The notes beneath the pieces are model-generated. The model searched no databases, was not told the origin of the DNA, and saw only the letters and a program-made list of their open reading frames with translations. A stretch of 33,549 nucleotides of DNA, taken from assembly GCA_002171975.2 (NCBI GenBank), contig NHIO02000007.1, positions 1 to 33,549 on the forward strand. Direction: 5' to 3'. A program made the translations under genes and the position numbers. Of this stretch, positions 6,672 to 14,645 are shown piece after piece. Origin of the DNA: Flavobacteriales bacterium TMED191 (GTDB taxonomy: Bacteria > Bacteroidota > Bacteroidia > Flavobacteriales > TMED113). Within the stretch, counting starts at the first letter, position 1. Each line of letters begins with the position of its first letter.

Positions 6672-9483
6672 TTTGTGAATATATTTCTTTTTTTAGAAAA
6701 AAGCCTGTTCTACTTGTCTTATTATTTAAAATATTTTTAACATTACCACTGTAAATTATTTCACCTCCTTTACTTCCCCCTTGAGGCCCTATATCAACTA
6801 TGTGGTCAGCCTGTTGAATAATATCGGTATTATGTTCAATAATAATTACGGTATTTCCTTGTTTAACCAATAGATTAATTGATTTCATTAATGTTTTTAT
6901 ATCTTGACAGTGTAATCCAGTTGTTGGTTCGTCTAGGATATATAATGTTTTACCTGTATCTTTTTTAGATAGCTCAGCTGCTAATTTCACTCTTTGTGCC
7001 TCACCACCAGATAATTTTGTTGAAGACTGACCGATTTTAATGTATCCCATTCCAACTTTTTGAAGTGAATTTATTTTTTGTTTAATATTTGGGATTTTAT
7101 CAAAGAAAACAATTGCTTCATCGATACTCATTTCTAACACATCATAGATATTTTTATCTTTATAGTAAATTTCTAATGTTTCAGGGTTAAATCTTTTTCC
7201 TGAACATGTTTTACATGGTATCTCAATATCTGGTAATAGTTTCATTTGAACAGTTTCAAATCCATTTCCTTGACAATTTGGGCAGTTTCCATTTTGAACA
7301 TTAAATGAAAATCTTCCAATATTATATCCCCTTATTTTGGATTCTTTTAGGCTTGCATATAATTTTCTAATTTCTGTATAAAAACCAATATATGTTGCCG
7401 GATTAGATCTAGGTGTTCTCCCAATTGGACGTTGGTCAATATTAATAATCTTATCAATGTTTTCAAGACCTTCTATATTTTCATAAGGATAGGTTTTATT
7501 TTGTTTATTATGAATGTGATTATAAATAGCTGGAAATAATGTTCCATTTATTAATGTTGACTTCCCAGAACCGGATACTCCTGTAATAACAATAAGCTTA
7601 CTTGTGGGGATAATCAAATTTATATTTTTAAGGTTATTTCCTTTTGCTCCAAAGAGCTTGATGAATTTATCATTTTCATTGTAATTTTTATTAAATGAAG
7701 GAGTTATACTATTTAATAAGTATTTTGCAGTTGATGTATTAGATTTTTTCAAATCTTTAAATGTCCCTTTAAATATAATTTTACCTCCTTTTTCCCCTGC
7801 ACCTGGACCTATATCAACAATGTAATCAGCAGCTTTTATAATTGATTTATCATGTTCAACAATAATTATGCTATTCCCTAAATCTTTTAAACTTTTAAGA
7901 GATTTTATTAATAATTCACTATCACTTGGGTGGAGTCCAATACTTGGTTCATCTAAAATATATAGAACATTTGATAATTCTGAACCTATTTGAGATGCAA
8001 TTTTTATTCTTTGACTTTCGCCACCGGATAAAGTTTCGGTTTTTCTAGATAATGTTATATAGCCAAGTCCAATATTGATTAAGAATTCTAATCTAGTTAA
8101 GACTTCTTTTAAGATTTCTTTAGCAATAATAAACTTACTTTTTGTAGATTCTGAAAGGGTGTTTATACACCATTTTTTTAGCTCAAATATATTTAAGTCA
8201 GAGACTTCTATTATATTTTTATTATTTATTAAGAAAAATAAACTCTCTTTTTTTAATTTTTGATTCTTGCATTGAGGACAATCAATTTTTTTTAAAAATT
8301 TTTTTGACCAAACAGAAATTTTTCGAGATTTATTATTTGCATTCTGGTTAATTATAAAATTAATAATTCCTTCAAAATCTATTTCATATTTTTTAGTAAT
8401 ACCAATGTTTTTATTTTTTACCTTAAACCTTTCCTTTGTACCATATAATAATAATTCGAGAGCATGGTTTGGAATTTCTTTTATTGGAGTATTAAGTGAA
8501 AAATTATATTTTTTTGCAATGAGTTCAATTTGTTGAAATATCCAGTTTTCTTTATATTCCCCAATTGGTGCAATACCACCATTTTTTATGTTAATAGATG
8601 TGTCGGGTATTATCTTTTTAAGATTAATTTCTTCTTTTACACCTAATCCTTTACAACTTAAACAATAACCCTTAGGTGAGTTAAATGAAAAGGAATTTGG
8701 TTCAGGTTTTTCATATGAAATTCCAGTAGTTTGACATGTTAAATGTTTACTGTAATATTTTTTTTTTCCACTGTCAAGCTCTTTTATAATAATTGACCCA
8801 TTGCTTTCTTCAACTGCAGTTTTTATAGATTTAATTAGTCTGATTTTAGATTGAGCATTAATAGTTAGTTTATCAATTAAAATGTCAATGTCATGTGTTT
8901 TATATCTATCAAGCCTAAGAGTTGGATTTATATTTATTATTTCATTATTGACATTGGCTTTAATATATCCTTTTTTTATTAGTGATTGAAATAATTCAGA
9001 ATAATGTCCTTTTCGTGCTTTTATTTTTGGTGCAAGAATTAATATTTTTTTATTGTAGTGATTTTTTTGAATTAACTCAAGAATTTGACTTTCACTCTGT
9101 TTCACCATCTTTTCATTTGTCTTAAAAGAAATAGGTTCGCTTATTTTAGCAAATAAAAGTCTTAAATAATCATATATTTCTGTAGTGGTGCCAACAGTAG
9201 ATCTTGGGTTTTTTGATATTGTTTTTTGTTCAATTGAAATTACCGGACTAAGACCAGTGATATAATCAACCTTTGGCCTTTCAAATGAACCTATAAAATT
9301 TCTAGCATAAGATGAAAATGTTTCAAGATATCTTCTTTGCCCTTCCTTGTGGATAGTGTCAAATGCAAGTGAAGATTTGCCACTACCACTAACTCCAGTA
9401 AATACAACAATTTTTTTTGAAGGAATAGTAATGTCTATGTTTTTTAAATTATTTTCTCTAGCTCCAACAATTTTAATATCCAT
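6664..9483 (-). CDS. uvrA: UvrABC excinuclease subunit A
   Basis: A protein of 939 residues, the usual length for UvrA. It recognises bulky DNA lesions and loads UvrB in nucleotide excision repair. Both ABC ATPase modules are complete: Walker A GVSGSGKSSLAFDT (30-43) and GVSGSGKSTLINGT, signatures LSGGESQRIKIAS and LSGGEAQRVKLAA, and two ILDEP Walker B strands (LDEPSIGLHPSD, LDEPTTGLHCQD). The C-terminal zinc module is intact (CPNC ... CKTC). The N-terminal zinc site is reduced: C250 is followed by QTTG instead of PxC, with CLSC at 274-277; this form is common in Bacteroidota UvrA and is not a defect of this gene. The gene lies 12 bp after rfbC and overlaps LOG by 8 bp. Bacteroidota often carry a second uvrA elsewhere. 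Confidence 0.97.
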   Translation of the reverse strand: MDIKIVGARENNLKNIDITIPSKKIVVFTGVSGSGKSSLAFDTIHKEGQRRYLETFSSYARNFIGSFERPKVDYITGLSPVISIEQKTISKNPRSTVGTTTEIYDYLRLLFAKISEPISFKTNEKMVKQSESQILELIQKNHYNKKILILAPKIKARKGHYSELFQSLIKKGYIKANVNNEIININPTLRLDRYKTHDIDILIDKLTINAQSKIRLIKSIKTAVEESNGSIIIKELDSGKKKYYSKHLTCQTTGISYEKPEPNSFSFNSPKGYCLSCKGLGVKEEINLKKIIPDTSINIKNGGIAPIGEYKENWIFQQIELIAKKYNFSLNTPIKEIPNHALELLLYGTKERFKVKNKNIGITKKYEIDFEGIINFIINQNANNKSRKISVWSKKFLKKIDCPQCKNQKLKKESLFFLINNKNIIEVSDLNIFELKKWCINTLSESTKSKFIIAKEILKEVLTRLEFLINIGLGYITLSRKTETLSGGESQRIKIASQIGSELSNVLYILDEPSIGLHPSDSELLIKSLKSLKDLGNSIIIVEHDKSIIKAADYIVDIGPGAGEKGGKIIFKGTFKDLKKSNTSTAKYLLNSITPSFNKNYNENDKFIKLFGAKGNNLKNINLIIPTSKLIVITGVSGSGKSTLINGTLFPAIYNHIHNKQNKTYPYENIEGLENIDKIINIDQRPIGRTPRSNPATYIGFYTEIRKLYASLKESKIRGYNIGRFSFNVQNGNCPNCQGNGFETVQMKLLPDIEIPCKTCSGKRFNPETLEIYYKDKNIYDVLEMSIDEAIVFFDKIPNIKQKINSLQKVGMGYIKIGQSSTKLSGGEAQRVKLAAELSKKDTGKTLYILDEPTTGLHCQDIKTLMKSINLLVKQGNTVIIIEHNTDIIQQADHIVDIGPQGGSKGGEIIYSGNVKNILNNKTSRTGFFLKKEIYSQND

Positions 9484-9495
9484 TTTAATTATCTG

Positions 9496-10044
9496 TTAAT
9501 TTTTTATTTTTTGGAAAGATGCAAATGATATTCCTTTAGAATCTTTAATAGATACTTTTGGGCTATTAATTCCCCATTTGATATTTAATTGAGGATCATT
9601 CCATTTAATTGTTTTTTCGTAGTTCTTTTTGTATTTACCAGCGCATTTGTATACAACAATTGTTTTCTCTTGAAGTGCCAAGAAACCATGCGCAAATCCT
9701 TTTGGAATCCATAGTCCCATACTGTTTTTATCAGATATTTCTATTGAAAAATATTCCCCAAAAGTATTAGATTCCTTTCTCAGGTCAACAGCAACATCTA
9801 AAATTTTACCATGAAGAACTTGAATATATTTTAATTGTTCATGAGGTTTAGTTTGATAATGGAGACCTCTAATCACATTTTTTGAAGAAATTGACATATT
9901 ATCCTGATCAAAAGAATTATTTAGTTCTAGTTTCTGCATGTTATTTTTGTTCCATAATTCTCTAAATAGACCTCTGTTGTCACTATGAGAGATATTTTCC
10001 AATACATACAGCCCATCTATGTTTGTAGAGATTTTTTTAATCAT
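9496..10044 (-). CDS. rfbC: dTDP-4-dehydrorhamnose 3,5-epimerase
   Basis: A protein of 182 residues, standard length for RmlC/RfbC. It epimerises C3 and C5 of dTDP-4-keto-6-deoxyglucose during dTDP-L-rhamnose synthesis for surface polysaccharide. The cupin motifs are all visible: DNRGLFRELW (22-31), RGLHYQ (59-64) with the catalytic base His62, HGKILDVAVDLR (78-89), WIPKGFAHGF (112-121) and VYKCAGKY around Tyr132. The other dTDP-rhamnose genes (rmlA, rmlB, rmlD) are not in the window, so this copy stands apart from a polysaccharide cluster. It is separated from the upstream GNAT gene by only two bases and is probably read from a shared message with uvrA. Confidence 0.95.
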   Translation of the reverse strand: MIKKISTNIDGLYVLENISHSDNRGLFRELWNKNNMQKLELNNSFDQDNMSISSKNVIRGLHYQTKPHEQLKYIQVLHGKILDVAVDLRKESNTFGEYFSIEISDKNSMGLWIPKGFAHGFLALQEKTIVVYKCAGKYKKNYEKTIKWNDPQLNIKWGINSPKVSIKDSKGISFASFQKIKN

Positions 10045-10046
10045 AA

Positions 10047-10511
10047 TTATTTATTTAAATATAGATACATTGTTTTATGTGGTCCAATATTTTCAATATG
10101 ATAAACTGTATCTAAAGTCTTCATATTTAAACTTTTATAAAAAGGAATAGCATGTAATCTAGATGAGCACCACAATAGATTTATTTTTTTTTTTTTCAAT
10201 AATTGGATACCTTCTAATAGTAATAGTTTGCCTGCACCTTTTTTTTGATATAATGAATTGGTTGCCATGGCACGTAATCTGTATTGATTTGTGATTTTAA
10301 TTTTATCATTATTCTCCTTTACAAAAGTTCCGATGCAAATTAAATTAGAATTTGTAAATACTCCAAGATGAAATGTGTCTTTTTGTTTGTCTATATCTAG
10401 CGCAAATTGATTATTCTTTATGTGTGGCCATAATACATGCTGTCTTATACTATATGTTAATTCACTAGATATAAGTTTTGTTATGAAATTATGTTTTTTG
10501 TTTATTTTCAT
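10047..10511 (-). CDS. GNAT-family N-acetyltransferase
   Basis: The open frame extends back to 10640, but the ATG at 10509-10511 is preferred. It gives 154 residues, a normal single GNAT domain, and starts just before the conserved 'IRQHVLWP' element seen in this GNAT subgroup; it still overlaps the end of the MscS gene by 23 bases. Motif A is YRLRAMAT followed by YQKKGAGKLLL (acetyl-CoA pyrophosphate loop, about 89-95), and motif B contains WCSSRLHAIPFYKSLNM. The substrate is unknown; related proteins are annotated only as acetyltransferases. A run of 13 A on the coding strand encodes the KKKK before INLLW; loss of a single A would create an immediate TAA stop. Confidence 0.85.
   Translation of the reverse strand: MKINKKHNFITKLISSELTYSIRQHVLWPHIKNNQFALDIDKQKDTFHLGVFTNSNLICIGTFVKENNDKIKITNQYRLRAMATNSLYQKKGAGKLLLLEGIQLLKKKKINLLWCSSRLHAIPFYKSLNMKTLDTVYHIENIGPHKTMYLYLNK
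10184..10196 (-). repeat. A13 homopolymer inside the acetyltransferase gene
   Basis: Thirteen T in a row on the plus strand (A13 in the coding direction). The reading frame is TTG, four AAA codons, then ATA. With one A fewer the codon after the run would be TAA. This is the longest mononucleotide run I noticed inside a gene in the window. Confidence 0.9.
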
Positions 10512-11613
10512 CTCTGTGTATATAAATACTACTTGATGGAAAAGCAAAATCGCTTTGATTTTTTTTGATAATTTCCATAATTTTATAATTAATATCTTCT
10601 TTTGTATTGATGAAGTCATCCCAATTTGAAGAGTTAACATAAAATAGAACCATAATATCTAAGGAACTTGCTCCAAATTCCATAAAACGCACTCTTCCTT
10701 CATTGTTTGTCATTTTATGATCGTCGATCATTTTTTGAATTTCTTGAACAATGTTTTTTATTTGTTCAGGAGTTGTATTATATGTTAGACCTAAATTAAA
10801 TTTTGATCTTCTAACAGGCCTTAAACCAAGATTGTCTAATTCTACATCAATCATTTTCTTATTAGGCACAGTAACTAGGCTTTTGTCAAATGTCCGAATT
10901 CTAGTGCTTCTAAAACCTACTTTTTCAACCACCCCTGTAATTTGACCAACGCTTACAACATCACCAACAGTAAAAGGTTGGTCAAGAAAGATTGTGAATG
11001 ATCCAAATAGATTTTCTAAACTCTCTTTTGAAGCCATAGCGATAGCTATACCTCCAACTCCAAGCCCTGCAGCAAGTGCAGTAATATTTACATTGAAAAT
11101 ATTTCCAATAATAAGGAATCCTCCTAGTATTATTATTATGATTTTTAAGGAATCAGTAGCAAATGGAATTAGTTGGTCATCTAATTTAGATTCTGTTTTT
11201 TCTGTTTTTTTCTTTAGTATTTCTCCAAAATAATCGACAATTCTATTACAGAATCGGATTATTATTATTATACATATTAGTGAAAATACTTTTTTAAGCA
11301 TTACATCTATTGTAAGTCCATAAATTTCAAAATTTAATGTTTTAGGAAAGAAAATATCTTCAAATGAAAATACCAATCCAACAATTAGTATTAAATGTTT
11401 TATTGGTTGTGTTAATCTTAATTGAAATTTATTTGTAAGATTCTTTTTTTGATTGATTAACTTAAATAGTAGGTTTATCAAAAATGTTGCTAAAAAACGT
11501 CTTGTTAAAATTGTAATTAAAATAATAGAAATACACCAAATCCATGCTTCATAAGTATTTTCTAGAATTATACCTTGTGACTCCAGACCCATTAAGTTTA
11601 ATATTTTATTCAT
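10489..11613 (-). CDS. MscS-family mechanosensitive ion channel
   Basis: A protein of 374 residues that should sit in the inner membrane and open under membrane tension to release solutes on hypo-osmotic shock. Hydrophobic segments lie at about 25-48, 73-90, 107-128 and 153-172. They are followed by the Gly/Ala-rich pore helix (LAAGLGVGGIAIAMASKESLEN) and the MscS beta domain with FLDQPFTVGDVVSVG, GVVEKVGFRSTRIRTFD and VTVPNKKM. The C-terminal alpha/beta domain ends near SSSIYIHRDENK. It has more transmembrane helices than E. coli MscS (three), typical of the YnaI/YbdG-like or flavobacterial forms. It follows the methyltransferase after 19 bases and its 3' end overlaps the GNAT gene. Confidence 0.93.
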   Translation of the reverse strand: MNKILNLMGLESQGIILENTYEAWIWCISIILITILTRRFLATFLINLLFKLINQKKNLTNKFQLRLTQPIKHLILIVGLVFSFEDIFFPKTLNFEIYGLTIDVMLKKVFSLICIIIIIRFCNRIVDYFGEILKKKTEKTESKLDDQLIPFATDSLKIIIIILGGFLIIGNIFNVNITALAAGLGVGGIAIAMASKESLENLFGSFTIFLDQPFTVGDVVSVGQITGVVEKVGFRSTRIRTFDKSLVTVPNKKMIDVELDNLGLRPVRRSKFNLGLTYNTTPEQIKNIVQEIQKMIDDHKMTNNEGRVRFMEFGASSLDIMVLFYVNSSNWDDFINTKEDINYKIMEIIKKNQSDFAFPSSSIYIHRDENKQKT

Positions 11614-11632
11614 ATTTCTAATTTAAGATAAT

Positions 11633-12367
11633 TTAAGCATTTTTTTGAAAGATTAATATTAATCTATCTGATGAATTTAAATTGTACTTGCTTAAATGAT
11701 AATCTCCATATTCAAATTTTAGGTTAATGTTTAAATTTCGAAAGTAGTTGAGAAATTTCTCTTTAGTAATTAGCTTGACCTTTTCATTGAACTGAAATGT
11801 TTTATTTCCATCAGTTATTTTTATTTTTTTATAAACAAATTCTGAGTCATGTTTTTTTTCAATTTCGAATAAAATATTATTTATAACTTTTGTTTCAAAT
11901 AAATTATTTTTTTGATTGTTTACAATTTTACTTGCATTAAAAAAATCAATTATAAAATAACCATTAACTTTTAATGCATTAAATATATTTTTAAATACTA
12001 ATTGATGTTCTTTGTCATTATTAAAATATCCAAAGCTTGTAAATAAATTTAGAATTACATCATATTGGTTTTTAAAATTAATATTTCGCATATCCATATG
12101 ATAAAATTTTAATTTATCATTTTCATAAGGAATTGCTTTTTGTAAGCTTTTTTCAGACAGGTCAATACCATCCAAATAAAATCCTTTTTTATTTAAATTA
12201 ATTGCATGACGTCCACTGCCACAACCAAGATCTAGGAAGTGACAGTTGTTATTAGGTTTTATTATCTTCAATATGTTTTGTATAAATAAGTTAGCCTCTT
12301 TGTTGTCCCTGTTACTATATAAAATGTGATAATATTTTGAGTCAAACCAGTTTTCAAACCATGTCAT
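11633..12367 (-). CDS. class I SAM-dependent methyltransferase
   Basis: A protein of 244 residues with a Rossmann-type methyltransferase fold. Motif I is HFLDLGCGSGRHA (43-55), motif II is GIDLSEKSL (67-75) with the acidic residue that binds the ribose, and then come MDMRNINFKNQYDVILNLF and GYFIIDFFNASK (motifs III-IV). The N-terminus WFENWFDSKYYHILYSNRD is characteristic of a Bacteroidota subfamily whose substrate is unknown to me. It lies between the DnaD/DnaT-like gene (6 bp upstream) and the MscS gene, so it is probably in the transcript started at the 13109-13139 promoter. Confidence 0.88.
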   Translation of the reverse strand: MTWFENWFDSKYYHILYSNRDNKEANLFIQNILKIIKPNNNCHFLDLGCGSGRHAINLNKKGFYLDGIDLSEKSLQKAIPYENDKLKFYHMDMRNINFKNQYDVILNLFTSFGYFNNDKEHQLVFKNIFNALKVNGYFIIDFFNASKIVNNQKNNLFETKVINNILFEIEKKHDSEFVYKKIKITDGNKTFQFNEKVKLITKEKFLNYFRNLNINLKFEYGDYHLSKYNLNSSDRLILIFQKNA

Positions 12368-12373
12368 AATAAT

Positions 12374-13102
12374 TTATTTTTTTTTCCAAGTAGTACCTGC
12401 TGTGGGTGAATACGATTTAGTCCATCCATTTTTTTGTAAATGTAAATGATATTGTGATAATGTTAGCTGGTCATTTCTAAGGCTGTTTTCTAGATTTTTG
12501 TCGTAATAAGCAGGAAATGATATTTTATTTTTTTGAGATCTTTTATGCCAATTTCTAGCAGCACTTTTCCAGCATTTCATGGAATTTCTTCCAACCTTCC
12601 ATCCATTTGACTCATAATAGTCATAAAACATCTCACAATTATTATTATTATCACCTAATTCACTAAAATAATTCTTAATTAATATTTTTGTTGGTTTTAT
12701 GAATTTCTTTTTAGACTTAGTTAAATTATTTGTTTTTTGTTTGATTTGTTTATTGGTTTTTCGTGAGAAGTTGTCAAAAATAATATTTGCAATATTATTA
12801 TGAAGAATTTTCACATAAACCATTTCTTGGGTTTCTTTTTTAATTATTACGTCAATAAACTTTAATCGGTACAATTTGTTAATTGCTATTTTAATTTTTT
12901 TTATAGAAATGGTGGTGTTATCAGAAATTTCTTTGAGTTGATTTAAATAATATTCTTTCTGTATTACTTTTACTGATTTTTTATTATCCGTTTGTTGTAG
13001 CTCATATAGAACAATTGTTGTATCTAAACCAAAATCTTTAACAAATGTTTTATTTAATATATATGACTGTTCTCCAGAAAATAATATTTTTGATATATTC
13101 AT
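12374..13102 (-). CDS. DnaD/DnaT-like protein with N-terminal winged-helix-like region
   Basis: The start chosen is the ATG at 13100-13102, giving 242 residues. A TTG three codons upstream lies inside the -7 promoter element and cannot be translated if that promoter is used. Residues about 25-100 look like a small winged helix (LYELQQ, ISDNTTISIKKIKIAINKL, RLKFIDVIIKK). A basic, Asn/Lys-rich linker follows (110-145). The C-terminal part has FYDYYESNGWKVGR (159-172) and CWKSAARNW (177-185), which closely resembles the C-terminal motif of phage replication-initiation and DnaD/DnaT-type helicase-loading proteins. No phage or plasmid gene is nearby. A role in replication restart or DNA binding is inference only. 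Confidence 0.65.
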   Translation of the reverse strand: MNISKILFSGEQSYILNKTFVKDFGLDTTIVLYELQQTDNKKSVKVIQKEYYLNQLKEISDNTTISIKKIKIAINKLYRLKFIDVIIKKETQEMVYVKILHNNIANIIFDNFSRKTNKQIKQKTNNLTKSKKKFIKPTKILIKNYFSELGDNNNNCEMFYDYYESNGWKVGRNSMKCWKSAARNWHKRSQKNKISFPAYYDKNLENSLRNDQLTLSQYHLHLQKNGWTKSYSPTAGTTWKKK

Positions 13103-13108
13103 GAGAGT

Positions 13109-13139
13109 CAAATTTATTAATTGGTTTTGTTAATTCAAA
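13109..13139 (-). promoter_or_regulatory. near-perfect Bacteroidota promoter (TTTG-N19-TAAATTTG)
   Basis: On the minus strand TTTG (13136-13139) is followed after exactly 19 bases by TAAATTTG (13109-13116), a full match to the TAnnTTTG -7 consensus. The -7 element ends six bases before the ATG at 13102, so the transcript would have almost no 5' leader. It also excludes the upstream TTG at 13109-13111 as start codon. It probably drives the DnaD/DnaT-like gene and the tightly spaced genes after it. Confidence 0.75.
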
Positions 13140-13157
13140 ATAATTTTTTAGATCCCT

Positions 13158-13826
13158 TTAACATGATTTCCAAATTGGATCATTTGGAGTAGGTGCAGTA
13201 ATGGAAATTTCTGTTTTTTTGATTGGATGGATAAATTTAATATTTCTTGAATGAAGATTAATACTGGCATCTTTATTAGTTCCTTTTGCGTTGTATTTTA
13301 TATCTCCTTTTATTGGCGATCCGATTGCAGATAATTGTACTCTTATCTGATGGTGTCTGCCTGTGATTAATTCAATTTCATAAAGAAAGTAATTATTTAG
13401 TTTTTTTAATAGTTTATATTTTAATTGAGATTTTAAAAATCCTTTTTGCTCTTCTTGTCCAACAAATGATTTATTTAGTTTTCTATTTTTTTTTAGAAAA
13501 TGAATCAATTCACCAGAATTTTGGTTTATTTTATTTTTAACAATTGCCCAGTATGTTTTTTTTATATTCTTTTCTCTAAATAATCTTGTCATTCTTGATA
13601 GAGATTTACTTGTTTTAGATAGTATTACTATTCCACTTACTGGTCTGTCAATTCTGTGAGGAAGACCTAAATATACGTTACCTAATTTATTGTATGTTTT
13701 TTTTATATACTCTTTCCCAATATCTAATAGTGTATTATCCCCTGTTTTATCTCCTTGAACAGGTAATTTTGAAGGTTTGTTAACTATTATTATATGATTA
13801 TCTTCATAAAGAATCCAGTCTTTCAT
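13158..13826 (-). CDS. RluA-family pseudouridine synthase
   Basis: A protein of 222 residues. It isomerises uridine to pseudouridine in RNA (rRNA or tRNA; the exact site cannot be told). Visible motifs: LYEDNHIIIVNKPSKLPVQ at the N-terminus, the catalytic loop PHRIDRPVSGIVIL (57-69) with Asp60 as the nucleophile, KTYWAIVKN, and TGRHHQIRVQL near the C-terminus. There is no N-terminal S4 RNA-binding domain, so it belongs to the short RluA/RluC catalytic-domain-only type. It starts three bases after the stop of panB, and the next gene on the strand has its own promoter, so it is probably the last gene of a panB-containing message. Confidence 0.93.
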   Translation of the reverse strand: MKDWILYEDNHIIIVNKPSKLPVQGDKTGDNTLLDIGKEYIKKTYNKLGNVYLGLPHRIDRPVSGIVILSKTSKSLSRMTRLFREKNIKKTYWAIVKNKINQNSGELIHFLKKNRKLNKSFVGQEEQKGFLKSQLKYKLLKKLNNYFLYEIELITGRHHQIRVQLSAIGSPIKGDIKYNAKGTNKDASINLHSRNIKFIHPIKKTEISITAPTPNDPIWKSC

Positions 13827-13829
13827 AAT

Positions 13830-14645
13830 TTATTCGTACTGCTCATTATTATTTGGAAATGAATTATTTTTAACATCACTTATGTAGTTAGATACTGCAT
13901 TATTAACAATTTCAGATAAGTTGCTGTATCTTCTTAAAAATCTTGGATTAAACGTCATATTCATGCCTAGCATATCATGCATTACTAGAACTTGTCCGTC
14001 TACTTTAGACCCTGCACCAATTCCAATAATTGGGATTGTTACAGATTTTGTAATTTCCGCAGCTAATTTAGCAGGTATCTTTTCTAATACTACAGCAAAA
14101 CATCCAGCTTTCTCTAGTTTAATTACATCAGATTTAAGTTTTTTAATTTCTTCTGCTTCTTTTGCTCTTACTGTGTATGTTCCAAATTTATAAATTGATT
14201 GAGGTGTTAGACCTAAGTGACCCATAACAGGGACTCCAGAGTCAATAATTCTTTTAATAGAATCTTCAATTTCTGTACCACCTTCCAATTTAACAGCATG
14301 TGCACCAGATTCTTTCATAATTCTGATTGATGATTCTAGAGCTTTTTTAGAATTACCTTGGTACGATCCAAATGGTAAGTCAACTACAACTAAGCATCTA
14401 TTAATTCCCTTTATAACAGATTTTGCATGATATATCATCTCGTCTAATGTGATTGGAAGTGTAGTCTCATGACCAGCCATTACGTTTGATGCAGAATCAC
14501 CTACTAGTATTATATCTATATCTGCACTATCTAAAAGTTTTGCAAATGAGTAGTCATATGCGGTTAGCATAGCAATCTTTTCGCCATTTCTTTTCATTTC
14601 TTGAAGAGAATGTGTTGTTATTTTTGTGTATTTTTTTGTTTTCAT
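13830..14645 (-). CDS. panB: 3-methyl-2-oxobutanoate hydroxymethyltransferase
   Basis: A protein of 271 residues, the usual PanB size. It transfers a hydroxymethyl group from 5,10-methylene-tetrahydrofolate to alpha-ketoisovalerate to make ketopantoate, the first step of pantothenate/CoA synthesis. Family motifs are complete: MLTAYDYSFA (26-35), LVGDSASNVMAGHETT (47-62) with the Mg2+-binding Asp50, VVVDLPFGSYQ (86-96) with Asp89, VKLEGG (118-123), VMGHLGLTPQS (140-150) and PIIGIGAGSKVDGQVLVMHD. panC and panD are not nearby. It begins directly at the stop codon of the secreted coiled-coil gene (no gap) and is followed by the rluA-type gene after three bases. Confidence 0.97.
   Translation of the reverse strand: MKTKKYTKITTHSLQEMKRNGEKIAMLTAYDYSFAKLLDSADIDIILVGDSASNVMAGHETTLPITLDEMIYHAKSVIKGINRCLVVVDLPFGSYQGNSKKALESSIRIMKESGAHAVKLEGGTEIEDSIKRIIDSGVPVMGHLGLTPQSIYKFGTYTVRAKEAEEIKKLKSDVIKLEKAGCFAVVLEKIPAKLAAEITKSVTIPIIGIGAGSKVDGQVLVMHDMLGMNMTFNPRFLRRYSNLSEIVNNAVSNYISDVKNNSFPNNNEQYE

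Noticed and set aside
8637..8736. Missing cysteine in the first UvrA zinc site as a sign of a broken gene
   Set aside because: This reduced N-terminal zinc module is usual in Bacteroidota UvrA; both ATPase modules and the second zinc module are intact.
10512..10640. Longer N-terminus of the GNAT protein from 10640
   Set aside because: The extra part lies entirely within the MscS coding region and adds no GNAT element.
10751..11233. Two plus-strand open frames (10751-10945 and 10994-11233)
   Set aside because: They lie antisense to the well-conserved MscS domain and carry no recognisable motif; shadows of the real gene.
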